From: Carettochelys insculpta | Lineage: Eukaryota; Chordata; Testudines; Carettochelyidae | Reading direction: 5' to 3' | NCBI RefSeq assembly: GCF_033958435.1 | Contig: NC_134141.1 | Location: 97,443,001-97,507,000 of the forward strand | Length of the DNA: 64,000 nucleotides | In this document: piece after piece, positions 22,437 through 36,335 of the stretch | Numbering within the stretch: position 1 is the first letter of the stretch | Layout of the letters: each line of letters begins with the position of its first letter | Notes under the pieces: model-generated | Told to the model about the DNA's origin: nothing | Database searches by the model: none | The model's input: the letters and a program-made list of their open reading frames with translations, nothing else | Translations under genes and position numbers: made by a program

Positions 22437-23065
22437 CAGTGGTTCCCAACCTTTTTGAGACAGTGACCCATTTTGAAAATTTGGTAAAACTTTGTGACCC
22501 AAGGCAAATCAAAACCAGGGAGAGAATGTGGAGGTGGGGGGATGGTTCTTCCCTGGGGAAAAAAATTATAAATCTTGAATTGTCCGTCTAACTGCTCCCA
22601 GGCTTAAGCCCCTCGCAGCCCCAAACTACAAACCCCCACCCCCAGGCTTAAACCCCTCATAGCCCCCCTGCCTACATCACATGAGCCCCACTGCTGTCCC
22701 CTGCTGCTCCTTCTCTGGGTTGCCACTGCAGCCACCTCCTCCACATGAATCTCCCTAGCTCTCCTAATCCCTTCCCCCACCTGCAGTGCGGGCACTTCCC
22801 TGCTCTGCTGCACTGAAATGGGACTCAATTCAGTTGGTTTAATGGCCAGATCACTCCTGCTGGCCATTAAACCAATTAAATTGAATTTCATTTCAGCATG
22901 TCAGGACAGGGACTGGGAGCCAGAGGAGTGAGTGGTGGCAGTGGCAGGAACCACAAATGGCTCCTTAAAGAGCCACATGCGGCTCAGAGCCTCCAGCTGA
23001 CAACCTTTTGAAAATCTAATGGCAACTCATGTTTGAGTCCCAACCCATAGGTTGGGAATCCCAAA
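22437..23065. mobile_element. Non-autonomous hAT-like element
   Basis: The left end CAGTGGTTCCCAACCTTTTT is a classic hAT (Charlie-type) terminus. The right end near 23048-23065 reads AGGTTGGGAATCCCA, its inverted complement with substitutions. Just inside, GTGACCCATTTTG pairs in sense with a later TTTGAGTCCCAACCC. The interior is C-rich and non-coding and also contains AGAGCCACATGCGGCTC, a piece of another hAT-like repeat. No clean 8-bp duplication was found. Confidence 0.7.
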
Positions 23066-23599
23066 TGCTTTGCCTTAGTAGTGATGACATTGCTGTTTGT
23101 GTATGTTGCTGAATCACAGCATATCCTCTTCCTTTCCAGAGTACAGGATACTGGAACTCAGCAGACTGGAGTAGGAACAGAAAGGGAGGGATGAGCAGGA
23201 AATCCAGGAGATAGGGGGATGCTGGAGTTAGGGGAGGGCGGGACAGGCAATAGGAGCTTGGAAGAGGTTGAGGGCTGGACCAAGGAGAGAACTGGCACAC
23301 GCTCTTCTCTACAACCAGGAGTTGAAACCGGGAGTTCTGAGTCTCAGCATTCCATTGCTGTGCAGCAGATAGTTGTGAGGCACTGTCAGGAATTGTGCCT
23401 TATCCCTCTCTAGTAGCTAGTATACATGGGAGATAATAGTAAGAACCACCTTTTGCTGTCAGTGACTCCGTCAGCTCAAGTGACACAAGTCTGTTGCGTG
23501 TCTCTAAAGGTCCCAGTTTTGCTCATGATCCATGTGGGAGGTCTTTATGGTTTCCGAAAAATCAGGCCACAGGAGTATCAAGTTGGGCATCCAAAATAT

Positions 23600-23712
23600 G
23601 TGAACAATTTTGGCTTTAATTTCACTATCCCTGAGTTCTTCCTCTGTGAAATGGGGAGGATAATAGCTCAGAGAGGTGTTAAAACAAATTCATGAACCTT
23701 TTTGAAACACTT
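23600..23712 (+). repeat. MIR-like SINE fragment
   Basis: CCTCTGTGAAATGGGGAGGA followed by TAATAGCTCAGAGAGGTGTT corresponds to the MIR/CORE-SINE block TCATCTGTAAAATGGGGATAATAATA...GGTTGT. It is an old amniote relic. Confidence 0.6.
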
Positions 23713-26700
23713 AGTACTTATCCTAACTTATGAATATTTGATTTTATTACCTTACTGTTTTTTTAACTTAAAACCTTATCTTTATCTGATAGGTCTGATA
23801 TAAAGTACCAATCTCAGATGAAGAGTTCCTTCCTTGATAACATTAACAGAAAACTCTAATAAAATATAATACTTGAGGTTGTGGGGGCAGGGGAGGAGGC
23901 TGAGGGGGCAGGGATTAAGTGCTTCATTTAATATAAATTCTGCAAAAGTTGGGAAAGTTTCCATGGGAATAACTTCTCAAAGTCCAAATATATTTAAATT
24001 GCTGTTCTTTGATGATTTCTGAAGTACTTCTAGCTTCCTATGCAAGAGGGCATTGTCCTTAATTGAGAGCTGTGTTAAAGGGCTCTGTGTTCTCTCATTC
24101 ACTCTGAATCTCTTGAATTGCGTCAGGCTATTGATTAATGGTGCCATGCGTTTTTCCATTCTGCCCACAAGTAGGTGCCTTTTGAGTCTATTTTTGATCC
24201 AGTTTTTAAATTGCGTCTGAGTTTGTTTTTGCATCTGGCCCAAAAGGTGTTGTGTCTTCTACAGTTGTGCACAGAGTTGTAGTTAAACTATCCTTCATGG
24301 TGAGGAGTAGAAGAAAGGTACAAAGTCTCTCTGAATAATTTCCCCTTCACAGGCACAGCAATTAGGAAATTTTCAAACTGAGCAATCTGTTTTGGCCTGT
24401 GCTTTGGAGCTATCAAAACCTTAACAAAATAAACTGCTTGGATTCTTAAAACAAATGCTTTCCTCCTAGCTTTTGGTCCTACTGCCTTGATTCAAAAAGC
24501 CACTACTTGGGGGGGAAAGAACAAATCATTGGGATAGTGTAGTAGCTGTCTGGATACAATCTGCCAGCTGTGTTGCACTTTCACTCTCCACGTGGTTTGG
24601 TATTCAATGCTGGGTAAGGTCTGAGCTTCCCATTCTCCCAAAGAGAAAATACTAATTGTCATTCTCTAGCCCAGAATTCTTTCATCTGGCAACATCTGTA
24701 ATCTGGAATGATTTTAGTTAGCCAGATGACCACTTATTATGGGTGTGGCCAAGTTTCCCATGGTCCCATAAAGTTTGTTTACAGCCACCAGTCCTGACTC
24801 TGTGTCTTGTGCTGTTGTTTAACTCTAATTTACTTCTAAATGTCTTCAAAGAGTCCAGTAAACTGTAGAAATGTTGGTAATGTGCGAGACAATGTTGATC
24901 TCTCGTGGTCCAGCAAATTCTTTGTTTCAGTGCTGGTCAGGTCCCAAGGGTGCCAGATTAGAGAGGTTAGAGATTAGTAAACTAACAGGTTGCCATCACT
25001 TTTCTCCTTGCTCACTGTACAAAGACTCTGCAAATTCTCCCCATTGTCACTCATTGTACTGAATTGAACTTGTATGTGAAGTTGGTGGAGGCCTGTCATT
25101 GGGAATTCCAGATCATTTTTACTCTTAGTTGCAGCACTCTTGCTCTTTAACTCAACCAGCAAGCTAGTCTAAACTGGCACTTCAAAGCAGACCATTGGGC
25201 TTGCACAAGAACTTTTCACCCTTCTGATTTTTCTCTCAACACCTAGAAGAAAGTGGGAATATCCACCTGTACAATGATTCCAATTTTACTAGTTCCAAAA
25301 GCAAGCATTCCAGTGTCATGCCCATGATTTTTTACACTTATATAGAAAAATATTTCTGAGTGATTCATCTTTTTGGCCTACTACAAAAGCTTCTATATTT
25401 TGTTTGTAGCTGTTAAGGAAACACCTGTTGACACCTAAAGTTCTGACTAACAGCCAGCAAAATTGTGAATATATTTCATAAATACTTGTGTTGATGGACC
25501 TGCTGGAGCTACTGTTGGAGTAAAAAAGGCAGCTGCAGAAGAGTGCTTTATAAAGAGGGATTTAAGGGCATGGCAACTTTCCAAATTCCCATTGTCTGCT
25601 ACACCCAGATACTGCTTTTCAGGTTGTTTATAGCCTTTAAGTCTGCCACAAGGTCAGACAAATACAATTTCTCTGTTACTTTACTTGTCTCCTTTTTCGG
25701 TGTCTCGAGTTAACATCAGGGAGGAGTTGAACCACAGTCAATGATGTCATGTATTTACTTACACTGCTCTCTCTGATGTTCAAAAATTTCAGTCACGCTT
25801 TGGAGTTTAAAACACCAAAAGTAAAATGACATAAAATGTGCAGTTCACGTCCAGCTGTGCGGGTATCTTTATTTGCTTTAACATCTGAGCTGTAATTCTA
25901 AAGCTCTGCGGAAAACTATTTGTTGTTGCTTCCCCTCCTCCCGTGTTTGTACAGATTACTAAAGAGAGACATTTGTAATTTCAGCTACTGATATGTTTTT
26001 ATAGTTGATATTCTAGAGGCTTGTTTGATATTAATAGAAGTTTAGTGAAGTCAGGAAGGAAGGAAAATATGCCTGGAGAAGGTGTAATAATGTACTAATT
26101 TAAAGAGGGTATTGTTTCACTTATCACAGTTATCTGATAGTACAGTACGAGGCTGTAGTATACAACCCTATCTGAATGCCTTCCACATAAAATCAAGATA
26201 AGCAATGAACTGCTTTGTGAACTTCATGGAACACTTGGCTCTTGTTCATCTCTGATTGGGGAATGTTGTTTATCTTTTGTGTTGTATTTTCATTGATTTT
26301 GTTTTACCTTTTGGGGGAGAGGAGTTATCACTGAGTCATTTGTGCTATGCTGGTGTGGCAAGAATAACTCCATCTATAACAGTATCAGATGTACAAGCAC
26401 AAAAGTAAAAATACACAGTAATTTCTTTGTTTGGTCATTGTTATTGTTAAGCACATCCAAGTTCAACTGGAACTTTATTTATGTTTACTGTTTAGGGGAT
26501 AGTTCTCCAGCAATTGCATACAAAATGTCATGGATTTGGGGCTGGCTGCCTGATGAAGACTGAGTTGTGAAATTGAGCATACCATTGATTAGTAAAAACA
26601 ATACAGTAATCATTTTATAAGAACAGTAAGAACTAATGCACTCAAGAAAACACCCAGTCTGCCTGTGTGATCTCATAACTTTATTATTTTATTTATTCAG

Positions 26701-27489
26701 TGTGGTTTGATTAACTGCAAATTCATCTAAAATGGCATCACCTTTAATACAGTTTTACCTTCCTTTGGGGTTGTTGATAGATTTCTTTGATGTTTATTTG
26801 CTACTACCCATTCCCAAAATGTTAACTTTTTGTTTCAAAGTGCAGCTGAGAGCCAGTCCTTTGTCATGGCTTATTTTTAGAGCAGTTTTAAATAAGAATC
26901 TGGAAATAGGAACCCTTGAATGGACATGAGATAGGAAAACTGGTTCTATGTAAGAAATGGACCACATTGCGGCCTGACTGACGTTCCTTGACCCAGAAAG
27001 ATCCTGAGTCATTGCAATCTGTTCTGTGGGAGAGCCAAGGCAATATGACCTGGCTCATGGACAAGTTTTCAGTAGTCGTGAGAGAACAGCCTGTGGGCTA
27101 AATAATGCCATGGTTCTTCAAGCTATTCCTGTCATGGTGGGTTGTGATGTTGCACCAGATGGTTCTTGTCCAGTTGATTGAATCCGAAAGACAAGAAGGA
27201 GGTAAGCAAGGGATATATGATGCTTTTTAAGGCAGTATTTGGCTTTCCTTATTCTGTGATTTTTGTCTTCTTCATCTGTAAACATTATATAAATATTCCT
27301 GGTCCTATAGGAATAAACGTCAAAACCTTATTTTTAAAGACGGTCCCTTTTATTCCTCATGTTGGGCCCTGTGTGACATTCCCATGCATATGTATTTACG
27401 GGCTTTCCTCAGCTTATCCGAGTACTTCGTCAATTTTATATTCGCTAATGGAAGTGTTAGCTTTACAGCACACGTTTATAATAGGGTAT
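23713..27489. other. No gene seen
   Basis: No confident exon, RNA gene or repeat. Reading frames at 23977-24243 (minus), 24871-25062 and 26342-26563 have no family features. The sequence looks intronic or intergenic. Confidence 0.35.
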
Positions 27490-27552
27490 AATTATTAACT
27501 GCATTTTACAGATGAGGAACTGAGATGGAGATTAAGTGACTTGCCAAAGTGA
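27490..27552 (-). repeat. MIR-like SINE fragment
   Basis: CATTTTACAGATGAGGAACTG then GATTAAGTGACTTGCCAAAG is the complement of the MIR core (CTTGGGCAAGTCACTTAAC...CTGTAAAATG). It shows high similarity for such an ancient repeat. Confidence 0.75.
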
Positions 27553-30079
27553 AAACTGAAAAAACTAAACTCCATAGGAATCTGTACGTAATAGTCCTTA
27601 TTTCTCAACATTATAGAACAGTCCCCATTGTTAAGCTAAATATTTTGTACATTTATAAAACTTAATTCTTCCAAATTTAACTGTTTGCCTCTTTATAAAG
27701 GCAAAACCCAAATACTTTTATCTTTACAATATTGCTATTACTAATAATCCTGGTATTTTCAGTTTGCTGTAATGTTCTTTATTCCTTTCCTTACCCTCAA
27801 TTTTTAGGTAGCTGCCAGATGTGCATAATAAATGTTTGTTTCAATAGATACTAATAGAGGCAGGTAGTCCTTGGTTATGCCATTCATCTTCCATACTGTG
27901 CAAGTAGACTTGCAGAGATTTAGCTATTTTTAACATTTGTAGGTAATCATGAATATTAAGGTCCTCTTGTGACTGTTGAAAAGGATTCTTCAAACCGCTT
28001 CATGTAACTGAGGAGTGTAGTGCTTTCAAAATTTTCCTAATGTCACATAGTTCTTGAAAGTCATAAGCATTTTACTATATAATACCATACCTTATGCTAA
28101 ATACATCTTTTGTCTCTTAGAATTGGCCATTCCTTTGTATCGAAGTTCCTGAGGTCATCCTGTATCTAGTCATTGACCGTCCCTGATCTAAGAAATGGTT
28201 AATACTATGGACTCACTGCTCTCCTCATGTGAACACTACCATGCATCTTTTAAAATTAGCTACTTTACTGATAGATGCTAATGTTCACCCACATAACTGC
28301 AGACAAGACTAGGATATCTGGAATTGAGCATATCTGTGAATGATATTGCCATTCGTAAAATTATTCAGCTAATCTCATAATATATGAATTGCATACCTTC
28401 GGAAAACATATTATGACCCTGAATTAAGAAAGCATTTAAGCATATGCTTAGGCCTATTGTTATCCTTTGTTAGCTAATAAAACCCTAATATCTTAACCAG
28501 TTACTGGAAGCACAGCCTAACCCTTTAATGGCTGGGTGACAACATTATGCTGCTGATTTACAGTTCCAAAAGAATTAACATGGACTTAACCAGAAGTATC
28601 ACAGTTGTCTCACTATTCATGCTGATGAAGTCTCATGAGTAGATCAGAAACTTACATTTATTGAAGACAAAAATATCTGACATTAATACCTGATGGAGTC
28701 ACTCTCTTGGTGTGCATGAGAATGGTTTGATTGACGTGCATCCCTCTTGAAAGTGACTTTTAGGGAGTTAAAAAGTGTAGAGACCTGTTGGTGTCTGCCT
28801 TATGAGCACTCGTTTGAACATTGCTTTGTCAACATACTTTTTAATATTTTAAAAATATTACCAAATTTTATGATAGTTTGGGTAGGTCCTTATAAGTTCA
28901 AGAAACAGTAGAAGTGTGTAACCTCTGTGGAATATCTTGTTCCCAGACATCTCTAATTGTTTGATCTTTGTCACTAGGAAAGTGAAGGTGCTTCATTATT
29001 TAGATTCACTGCAGACTCTCCAAGTTAGGTGAATATCAGTAAGAGACATGAAGAGCTCTATGCCAAATCAAGTCAGGTTCATTTTTAATGTTGCTATACA
29101 TATTGGAATGTCTGCAGTCTTCTTCCCAACTACGTACCTCACAGAAGTCAGTTATATTTCTGTACATATTTAAATTGTCTATTACTATTCTGTTGTCTTG
29201 TATTAATAAAAATACAGAAACATTTTGAGCAAACTTCATAATTTCTCATTTTCTTCCCAGACATTCTGTAGTCCCATTGTGCCCCCCCCTCAATTCTTTA
29301 ATTGATCATTATGATACTTTGTTAATAGTTCTTAGTATCCTGTCAGCTTGGCTCGATGTCCAACAGAAACCTCAGCTATCTTCTGAGCTTAAGTTACTGC
29401 TGCAGACATAAATTCCTGTGATGTGTAATATTTCTGTAAATGTGAAATAATGAATAAAATTTGTGTACCACACTGCAGCTTTCTATATAAAACACACGTT
29501 TATCTCAAAGAATCCTACCTCTCCCACCAAATAGTGTGCATATATGTTTTTGGGAGGAGGTGCTGTTTGTGCAATTTTACATAAATGCATATCTTTGTAC
29601 ATTGAAACATGCCTCAAAGTAAGGAAAGCTACTCAGTCATTGCTGAGTGTTGATGATAAAGGACCTAGATAATAAACAGGCACTATATTCATAACTGGTA
29701 TATAAGAAACTTGTAAAAGATTATATACCAGATAAATCTCTAACCACGTGAGGTACTGGTTTGAAAAATTCCAAGACTGGATGTATTATCAAATTATAGC
29801 AGTTATTGCTACTTACACTGTGTTGATTGCTCTTTGAGGGGTAGCCATATCACTCTTTCTTACACCAGTCTTTTTAGCTCTTTGAGAATGAGAGGATTTT
29901 TAGGATTGAAGAATGAGTTTCCTGGCCACAAGAATAGAAGCCTTGAAAATAAATTAGCAGGGAATTGCATGGAAGAGTGGGAATGTGCAGAGGTTTTGAT
30001 TTCATTGAATGCATGCACAGACAAATACAGGAGAGGAGCAATCACTCTCTAATGGAAACATCTCCACTACGTGACTGTG
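27553..30079. other. No gene seen
   Basis: AT-rich, no recognisable coding sequence. Near 28420-28452, GAATTAAGAAAGCATTTAAG and CATATGCTTAGGCC look like another fragment of the palindromic repeat at 22313-22412. Confidence 0.35.
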
Positions 30080-30190
30080 GGGGAGATTTTCAAAGGTATC
30101 AAAAGGCCATTAGGTGCCCAACTCTCATTACAAGTCACTGGAAATTAGGAACTTGCCTAACTCCCTATTGTGCCTAGCAAATTTACCCCT
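30080..30190. repeat. Amniote palindromic MITE fragment (GATTTTCAAAGG type)
   Basis: GGGAGATTTTCAAAGGTATC, TTAGGTGCCCAACTCTCATT, then GAAATTAGGAACTTGCCTAA form an imperfect palindrome seen in bird, crocodile and turtle DNA (interior GTTAGGCGCCCAACTCCCATT; ends GATTTTCAAAGG). It is non-coding. Confidence 0.6.
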
Positions 30191-31538
30191 GTAACCTTAA
30201 TTCTAAGGAGGGTTCACGTCAACAGAACGTGGGAGGTCAAATGATCATTACAGTTCACAGAGAATTTTCTGTTTTGCCTATCAAATGATGATGTACTCTT
30301 AGCAATAGAATTCTTATCATAGTGTTCCTTAATGAGCTTCAGCTTTGCAAAGAGCTCTGGGAAAATACCACTATCTGGACTTTTTCCCTTCTGCTTATTT
30401 GCAAACCTATCCAAGGTAATAACCTCTTATTAGTTTTCCAAAGGGACACCTTTTCTTGTCTACAATTCTAAAGAAAAATAGAGTGTTTACGCTTGTCTAA
30501 CAAATGACAAGAATAAATGTCTGATGATGTAATAGATTTCTTGTCATGCTGAATGTGCTCTTTCCAGTAAACTTTAATTGGTTGCTTGATGAAAATTAGA
30601 AAAATGGGTTTGATATGAGTCATCTTTCAATATACAGATGAAAGTAGAAGGATAAGAAAAATTTAAAAAAAATTAACTTCTTAAGGAGGTATATACGAAA
30701 GGATCTTCTGGTAAACTTGCTGGACTACTGCAATTTGAATGAATAAACAAAAGTCCATTCATCTGTAGTTTCAAGGCTCTTGTAGGTCATGCACTATTTT
30801 CATCCATTGTAATTTATTCCATTTTTACTTATTTGTCAAATTGTATAAGAACAAACAAGTGAAATTATTTTCAGTATGGAAACTATTGAAAAAGTTGTTT
30901 TTTTATATAAACTATTTTCAATATTAAATCTACAAAAATAAGTGAACAATGCTTCAAAAGAGCACACCTACTGTAAAAATTTCATACCTCAAAACCAATT
31001 CCTATTTTTTCCTATTTTCTTTATTTTTATACTGATAAAACACTTGAACAATCATTCCCAAGTTAAGTGCACCAGAAGGAGCAGTGTTCTGCTCTTGGGA
31101 ACACTGTAACCTACTCAGAGTGATCACGCTATTTAGAAATACTGGTTTCAAAAGTTAGAGTAATAAGAGCAATAGTTTAAGCACTTTTTGCTTCACTTTC
31201 TTGAATATACTTACATGTTTTCTCTTGGTGGCAGTACTACATTATACGGACATTGTGATCACTGCAAGTAAAAAGTGTAGCTAAGCATCATTTGTCAGCA
31301 AAACTGCAATGGAATCAAATGGTTCAATTTCAATTAAACTGTTATGGTGGTAGTTTTAAACAAATGAAGAAATTATTCCAGCATGTGTAATATTAGTGTT
31401 GAAATTCATTGACTCCTGTTGCTTTTGTGGTGTCATAAATACTGTGTTTGTGTAAAAAGTACTTGGAGACAGAGAGAGCAAATGTTGAGTCAGAGTTCTG
31501 TTTGCTTATCTTTGGAATTAGTATAGTTAAAAGTTGTA
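30191..31538. other. No gene seen
   Basis: AT-rich and unassigned. The minus frame 30214-30414 has no recognisable family. Confidence 0.4.
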
Positions 31539-31690
31539 CAGTCAACCCTCAATTTTACAGACCCCAATTCAGCAGACTTCGGGAACAACAGGTGTCTGCC
31601 CATTGTTTCCGAAGTCCTCTGGGGTCCATAAAATAATACTTCCATGCGCGCGCACACACACCCCCACTCTTCAAAATTGAGGCTTATGCT
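31539..31690. repeat. Possible Tigger/mariner-like fragment
   Basis: TACAGTCAACCCTCAATTTTACAGAC at the left begins with TA followed by CAGTCAACCCTC, in the style of pogo/Tigger ends. CTTCAAAATTGAGGCTTA at the right is a partial inverted match. A short CG/CA repeat lies inside (about 31646-31660). The interior is too short and decayed for certainty. Confidence 0.4.
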
Positions 31691-34067
31691 GCTGCTGCCT
31701 GGATTAGCTACCATCTCTTACTTGAATAAATCTCAAATCTTACTTGAATAAACATAGTAATGCATTAGATAATTAGGTATTTCTTTGGGGACGTTCTTTG
31801 AGAATTTTGATCAGGTATTAGACAGCCATGAAATGCAAAACCTCTACCCTGATCTTATCCACTTCTCAAGTCCAAGACTTTTTGCAGTGGAACCTCTCTT
31901 CCAGCAAATCCTGGGCTCCAGTATGTCCAGGTATCTTGTCCATTTCCAATATCAGCTGAGGAAAGAGCATGTTTTGATTCAATTGTGTATGTGCTACAGT
32001 CTCTCCTGTGCAATGGTAGAGACATAGAAATTAGTCTAAATGCCGGAGTAATAGCCTTTTCCTGTCCAGATGATCACCAAGTATCCGTCAGATTGATCTA
32101 TATAAAAAGACATAGCTATCAGCAGATGGAATGGCATATCTTCTAACCTTGGTCCCAGTTCTGCAACCTAATACAGACCACCTGCACCTAACATGCTAGC
32201 TGTTGAAAAGGAAGCCCTCAATGGGTTGGGATAGAGTTTGTTTAAAGGCCCTTCCAATTCTCTAAGTCTATTCAAAAATGTGTGTCATTTTCGTATTGGT
32301 GGCAAGAAAGAAAGACTAATTCCAGAAAGCTAAGTGTTCAAACTCTTAAATTTCTTATAGGATAACATATTTGAGACTCTCATCACCTTTTTCTTATGCT
32401 AACTTCAAATAGTGTCATAAATGCAGGGTGATATAGGTCTCTTGACAAGGTGCTGCAAATTATCACAATCCTTTCATGAACAAATAGCATTTAACTGCAT
32501 CAGTTACTTTTCCATAAAAATGTGCTTAGCTGCAAAAACAGTCTCAAGTGTCTGCTCTTGCATGTGGGCCTTACTACATTTTCTGTAAGGACAAGGTTAT
32601 CCTTTGTGCTGTGGAGTCATTCATTGCTACAGTCAACTTGTGCTTTTAGATCTCACAAAATTGTTATTCTTCCTTTTGTTTTGTCCAAAGCCTCCAAACA
32701 CAGAAGAGAGCATGACGACTGCTAAAGGTGTGGAGAGTGGTTAATCTATACCATAGAAAAATGGTTCTCAGCCAGCAGTAAATGTAGCCCTGGAGGTACA
32801 CAGGGGTGTTCTAGCCTAGGAGTTACCACAGCTCATCTAGATGTTTTCCTAGTTTTACAACAGACCGTATAAAAAGCTCTAGTGAGGTCAGTACGTGCTA
32901 AACTTTCATAGAGGTAATGACTTGTTTTATAGGGCTTTACATACCATACACTGAAATGTAAATACAATATTTATATTCCGATTGTTTTATAATTATATGG
33001 GAAAAATAGAAAAGTGAGCAATCTTTCAGTAAGTGTGCTCTAAAACACCTGGTATTTTTATGTCTGATTTAAAGCAAGTCATTTTTTATGTGAGATGAAT
33101 TCTGGCATAAGCAAGACAAATCAGTCTCTGAAAGGGATACAGTAGTCTGAAAAGATTAAGAACCATTGCCTAAAAAAATGACCAAGATCAGGAAAAGAGA
33201 ATCTTAATTCTTTCCCTTTCACACTGAGTGAGTCTGTTTTGAAAACCTCCATCTATCCTTTACTTAGGTTTATCAAATGCTGAATCTTATTCAGTTATAA
33301 CTAGTTCCAAAATTCTTTCAGAAAGTAATGCAATTAATTTAATGGAAAGAGGGTGTGTTTGCTTCCTTTTGTCTCCTGTATAATTTTCACTTTTTGCTTT
33401 CCATGATTCAGGGAGAAGTCAGGATCCAAAACAGAAATTTTATCCAATTCCCTTTTATCTAAGGTTCTTATATGGCCCCAGAGTGGACGTTAATCCTGTC
33501 ACAGTGTACTGGTGAGAAAATTGGCCAAAGCTGTAGAAGTAAGTTTGTATGGTACGCAGTACCAGCAAGCTCTTTATAGCCAGTACGGCATGCTGGAAAA
33601 ATGATGTACCTGACTCTGGGCTCTCCAGAGAGATGCCTTTCAGGAGAACAGGATTAAAGAACAGGCAGCTGGGAGCAGTGTGTCAGGTGGAGGAACTGCC
33701 TATGGTCTAGTCCTTTGCCCATGGACTGCTGTCCCTCCCAGTGGGGGAAGAAACAGAACCTCCTCCTTCCCTACCAGCTCCTCTGTCAAACAGCCCCAAC
33801 CCCCTCTGTCATAAGAAAATATGGAGAGGGGAGGGGCAGAGCTTGGGGGCTCCTGGCTGGAGGTGGGGCAGGGTCATGTACAGTATTCACATGCCCCCCT
33901 CCCCCAGTTGGTTGCCTCTGTCCCCTTCCCTTTCCCCTCTTCCCTCCCCCCCCGCCCATACCATGAAGAAATTAATTTTATTTTCACCACTGGATGGCTC
34001 CCAAGATCATAATATCTGGGCACCTCCCAGATTTTTAATGTATTTATCATCACAAGGCTCCTGTGAT
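31691..34067. other. No gene seen; C-rich stretch near 33880-33960
   Basis: No confident gene. The stretch 33715-34012 stays open in several frames because of C-rich composition, not because of coding. The rest is AT-rich. Confidence 0.4.
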
Positions 34068-34127
34068 GCAGGGCAGTGCTGCTGTTCACATTTTACAGAT
34101 GGGGCATAGAGAAAACAAGTGATTTCC
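34068..34127 (-). repeat. MIR-like SINE fragment
   Basis: TTCACATTTTACAGATGGGG followed by CATAGAGAAAACAAGTGATTT corresponds to the complement of the MIR core around CTGTAAAATG. A C-tract follows. Confidence 0.6.
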
Positions 34128-34431
34128 CCTCCCCCCCCCGCCCCCCAGCAATGCTCAGGAAATCTATTGCAGAGCAGAGCTCTCCTTTGGCTTAAGCTGG
34201 CACTCGGAGTACTGGATCATCCTTCTGTCTCCCATTTTGGGTTGACCTTTTCCTCCAGTCTGTCCTGAGATACTTTCTTTGGGTGTATGTATGATTGCTT
34301 CTTGGGGTCATAATATGTAGCTAATGCATTAGTTGACAAGTTTTATATAAATGGTAAGTTTATATTTAGCTTAGCAATTATACAAACTTGGAAGTATACC
34401 TCCTGCTGTAAGGGCAGACAGGGAGTGACCG

Positions 34432-34866
34432 CAGAATCACAGATCACAGAATCATAGGGCTGGAAGGGACCTCAGGAGGTCATCTAGTCCAGCCCCCTGC
34501 TTCAAGCAGGATCAACCCCTACTAAGTCATCCCAGCCAGGACCTTGTCCAGCCGGGACTTAAAAACCTCAAGGGATGGAGAATCCACCACCTCTCTAGGC
34601 AACGCATTCCAATGCTTCACCACCTGCCTGGTGAAAAAGTTTTTCCTAATATCTAACCTACACCTTTCCCTCTTCAACTTCTGACCATTACTCCTTGTTC
34701 TGCCATCTGACACCATTGAGAACAGTTTCTCACCCTCCTTTTTAGAGCTCCCTTCAGGAAGTTGAAGGCTGCTATTAAATCACCTCTAAGTCTTCTCTTC
34801 TGTAAACTAAACAGCCCCGAATCCCTCAGCCTATCCTCATAGGTCTTGTGCCCCAGACCAGGCCCA
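34432..34866 (-). mobile_element. CR1 LINE 3' end, minus strand
   Basis: Read on the minus strand, this is the C-terminal RT tail and 3' end of a CR1 element. It contains [19 protein letters not shown] residues, [20 protein letters not shown] with one substitution from the usual block, and [19 protein letters not shown]. The 3' end is GGTCCCTTCCAGCCCTATGA then TTCTGTG. It is 5'-truncated at about 34866 and better preserved than the copy at 2641-3582, so it belongs to a younger subfamily or insertion. The minus open frame 34522-34716 is part of it and is not a gene. Confidence 0.92.
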
Positions 34867-36335
34867 GAGTGCCTCAGAGAAATGTGAACTGACCCTGGTA
34901 TTTACTGGAAAAGAGGCACAGCACCAAATTGTTCTGTTGGGGAAAAGATTCAGTCCTATTAGGTAGGAAGTATTTCTATTTCAGAAAAAAAAATGCTAAC
35001 AAGGGGGCAAAAAATCAAAACTGGCTGCATAGTATATAGGCAAACATAAATTTTATCCTAATGGCTGTCTTCTTTTGTCCCACTCTCTTCTCAATTACCT
35101 TTCATTTACCATTTCACCTGACAGTGAATGAATTTAAATGTAATTTTCAGGAATACAGTACACAAATGTTGATATTTGCATATAAAAATAATTTTGTGAG
35201 GGTTTCTACTGTGTATATTTTTAAAGCATTGGGTTTATAATTTTTCCATTGATTTAGGATGAACAACAAGTAAATGAACTTGAGCTTTTTCCAGATAGAA
35301 TCTTTAAAGTTTATCAATCAGTTGAATTGATAGGAAGTCTCAATATGACTGAGGATGGCTGATAGTAGTGTTAACAGAACTCCTTGCTCTGTTTTGGAAG
35401 TTTTTATTATGATGTCACTGTCAGTTTCTATTCTGTGGAATACTAGTTTAAATGTAGCTGAAATGTCCAGTAGAAATATGACATAGTCATACATCTCACT
35501 GAATTTTTACAAAATAAACTAGAGAGTACCTTAATTGGCAATGAAATTATCTTATTTGCAACTGATAATAGTGATAGGAACCCAGAAAACAAAGGAACTT
35601 GTGTGAACAAGGTTATTTTTGGGAAAACAGCTATTTTAATTATTTATTATCTGTTCCTTGTTGTCTCGTTCTAAATGTCATCCCACAAAGGAACAGAAAA
35701 ACAATTTCATTACTTCGATTATATATGGCTTACTTATGTCTAAGAAGAATGGAGATGTAAAGTTTGACAGTATTTGTGACCCTTTCATTAAAGTTGAAGA
35801 CCAATCTAATATGTAACTTATACCAGAAGGGTTATTTTGCTGTCGGCCGGCTTTCATTCAAGCATAGATATAAAGATGAAGACCAAGTCATGCTACAAAC
35901 CAGTGTGGTGAGTGCTAGGAATCTTGATTAAAAAGATGAAATTTCACTTGCTCATCCTTTTTGTCTACCTATAACCTAAACCCAAGTAATCACATCTCAA
36001 AATAGCACAGTTAATCCATTTTAACTTCTATCAAGAGACCTAATGAACTGTTCATTTTTTCCCTTAGGCAGAGTATTTTACTGCTCAGTGTACTTTGCCT
36101 TGAGCATCCTGAAGTCTGTAATCCCAAGTTTGTTGCCAAACTTTTACTTCTCAGCTGGCGGATCTTCAGGCTGCTGCTGTACTGCCAGCTACACTAGAAT
36201 GGTCATCTTTTTAACATAATGCCAGTTCTAACACATGCTTAGAGAAACAATGTTTCAATATCTTAAATCAATTAACCCCATGTTCTTGCTGATCTCTTTA
36301 TAAGAGTTGCCACAGGTTTGGTTTTCAACTGAAAT
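34867..36335. other. No gene confirmed; contains a weak exon-like segment
   Basis: Mostly AT-rich unassigned sequence. The segment 35258-35362 on the + strand follows an acceptor-like TTTTTCCATTGATTTAG and stays open for 34 codons to TGA (starts DEQQVNELELFPDRIF). It could be a terminal exon or chance; no downstream donor is seen. Confidence 0.3.

Noticed and set aside
22313..28452. Two CTTAAGCACATGCTTAA-like fragments as regulatory operators
   Set aside because: They fit fragments of a dispersed palindromic repeat better than binding sites.
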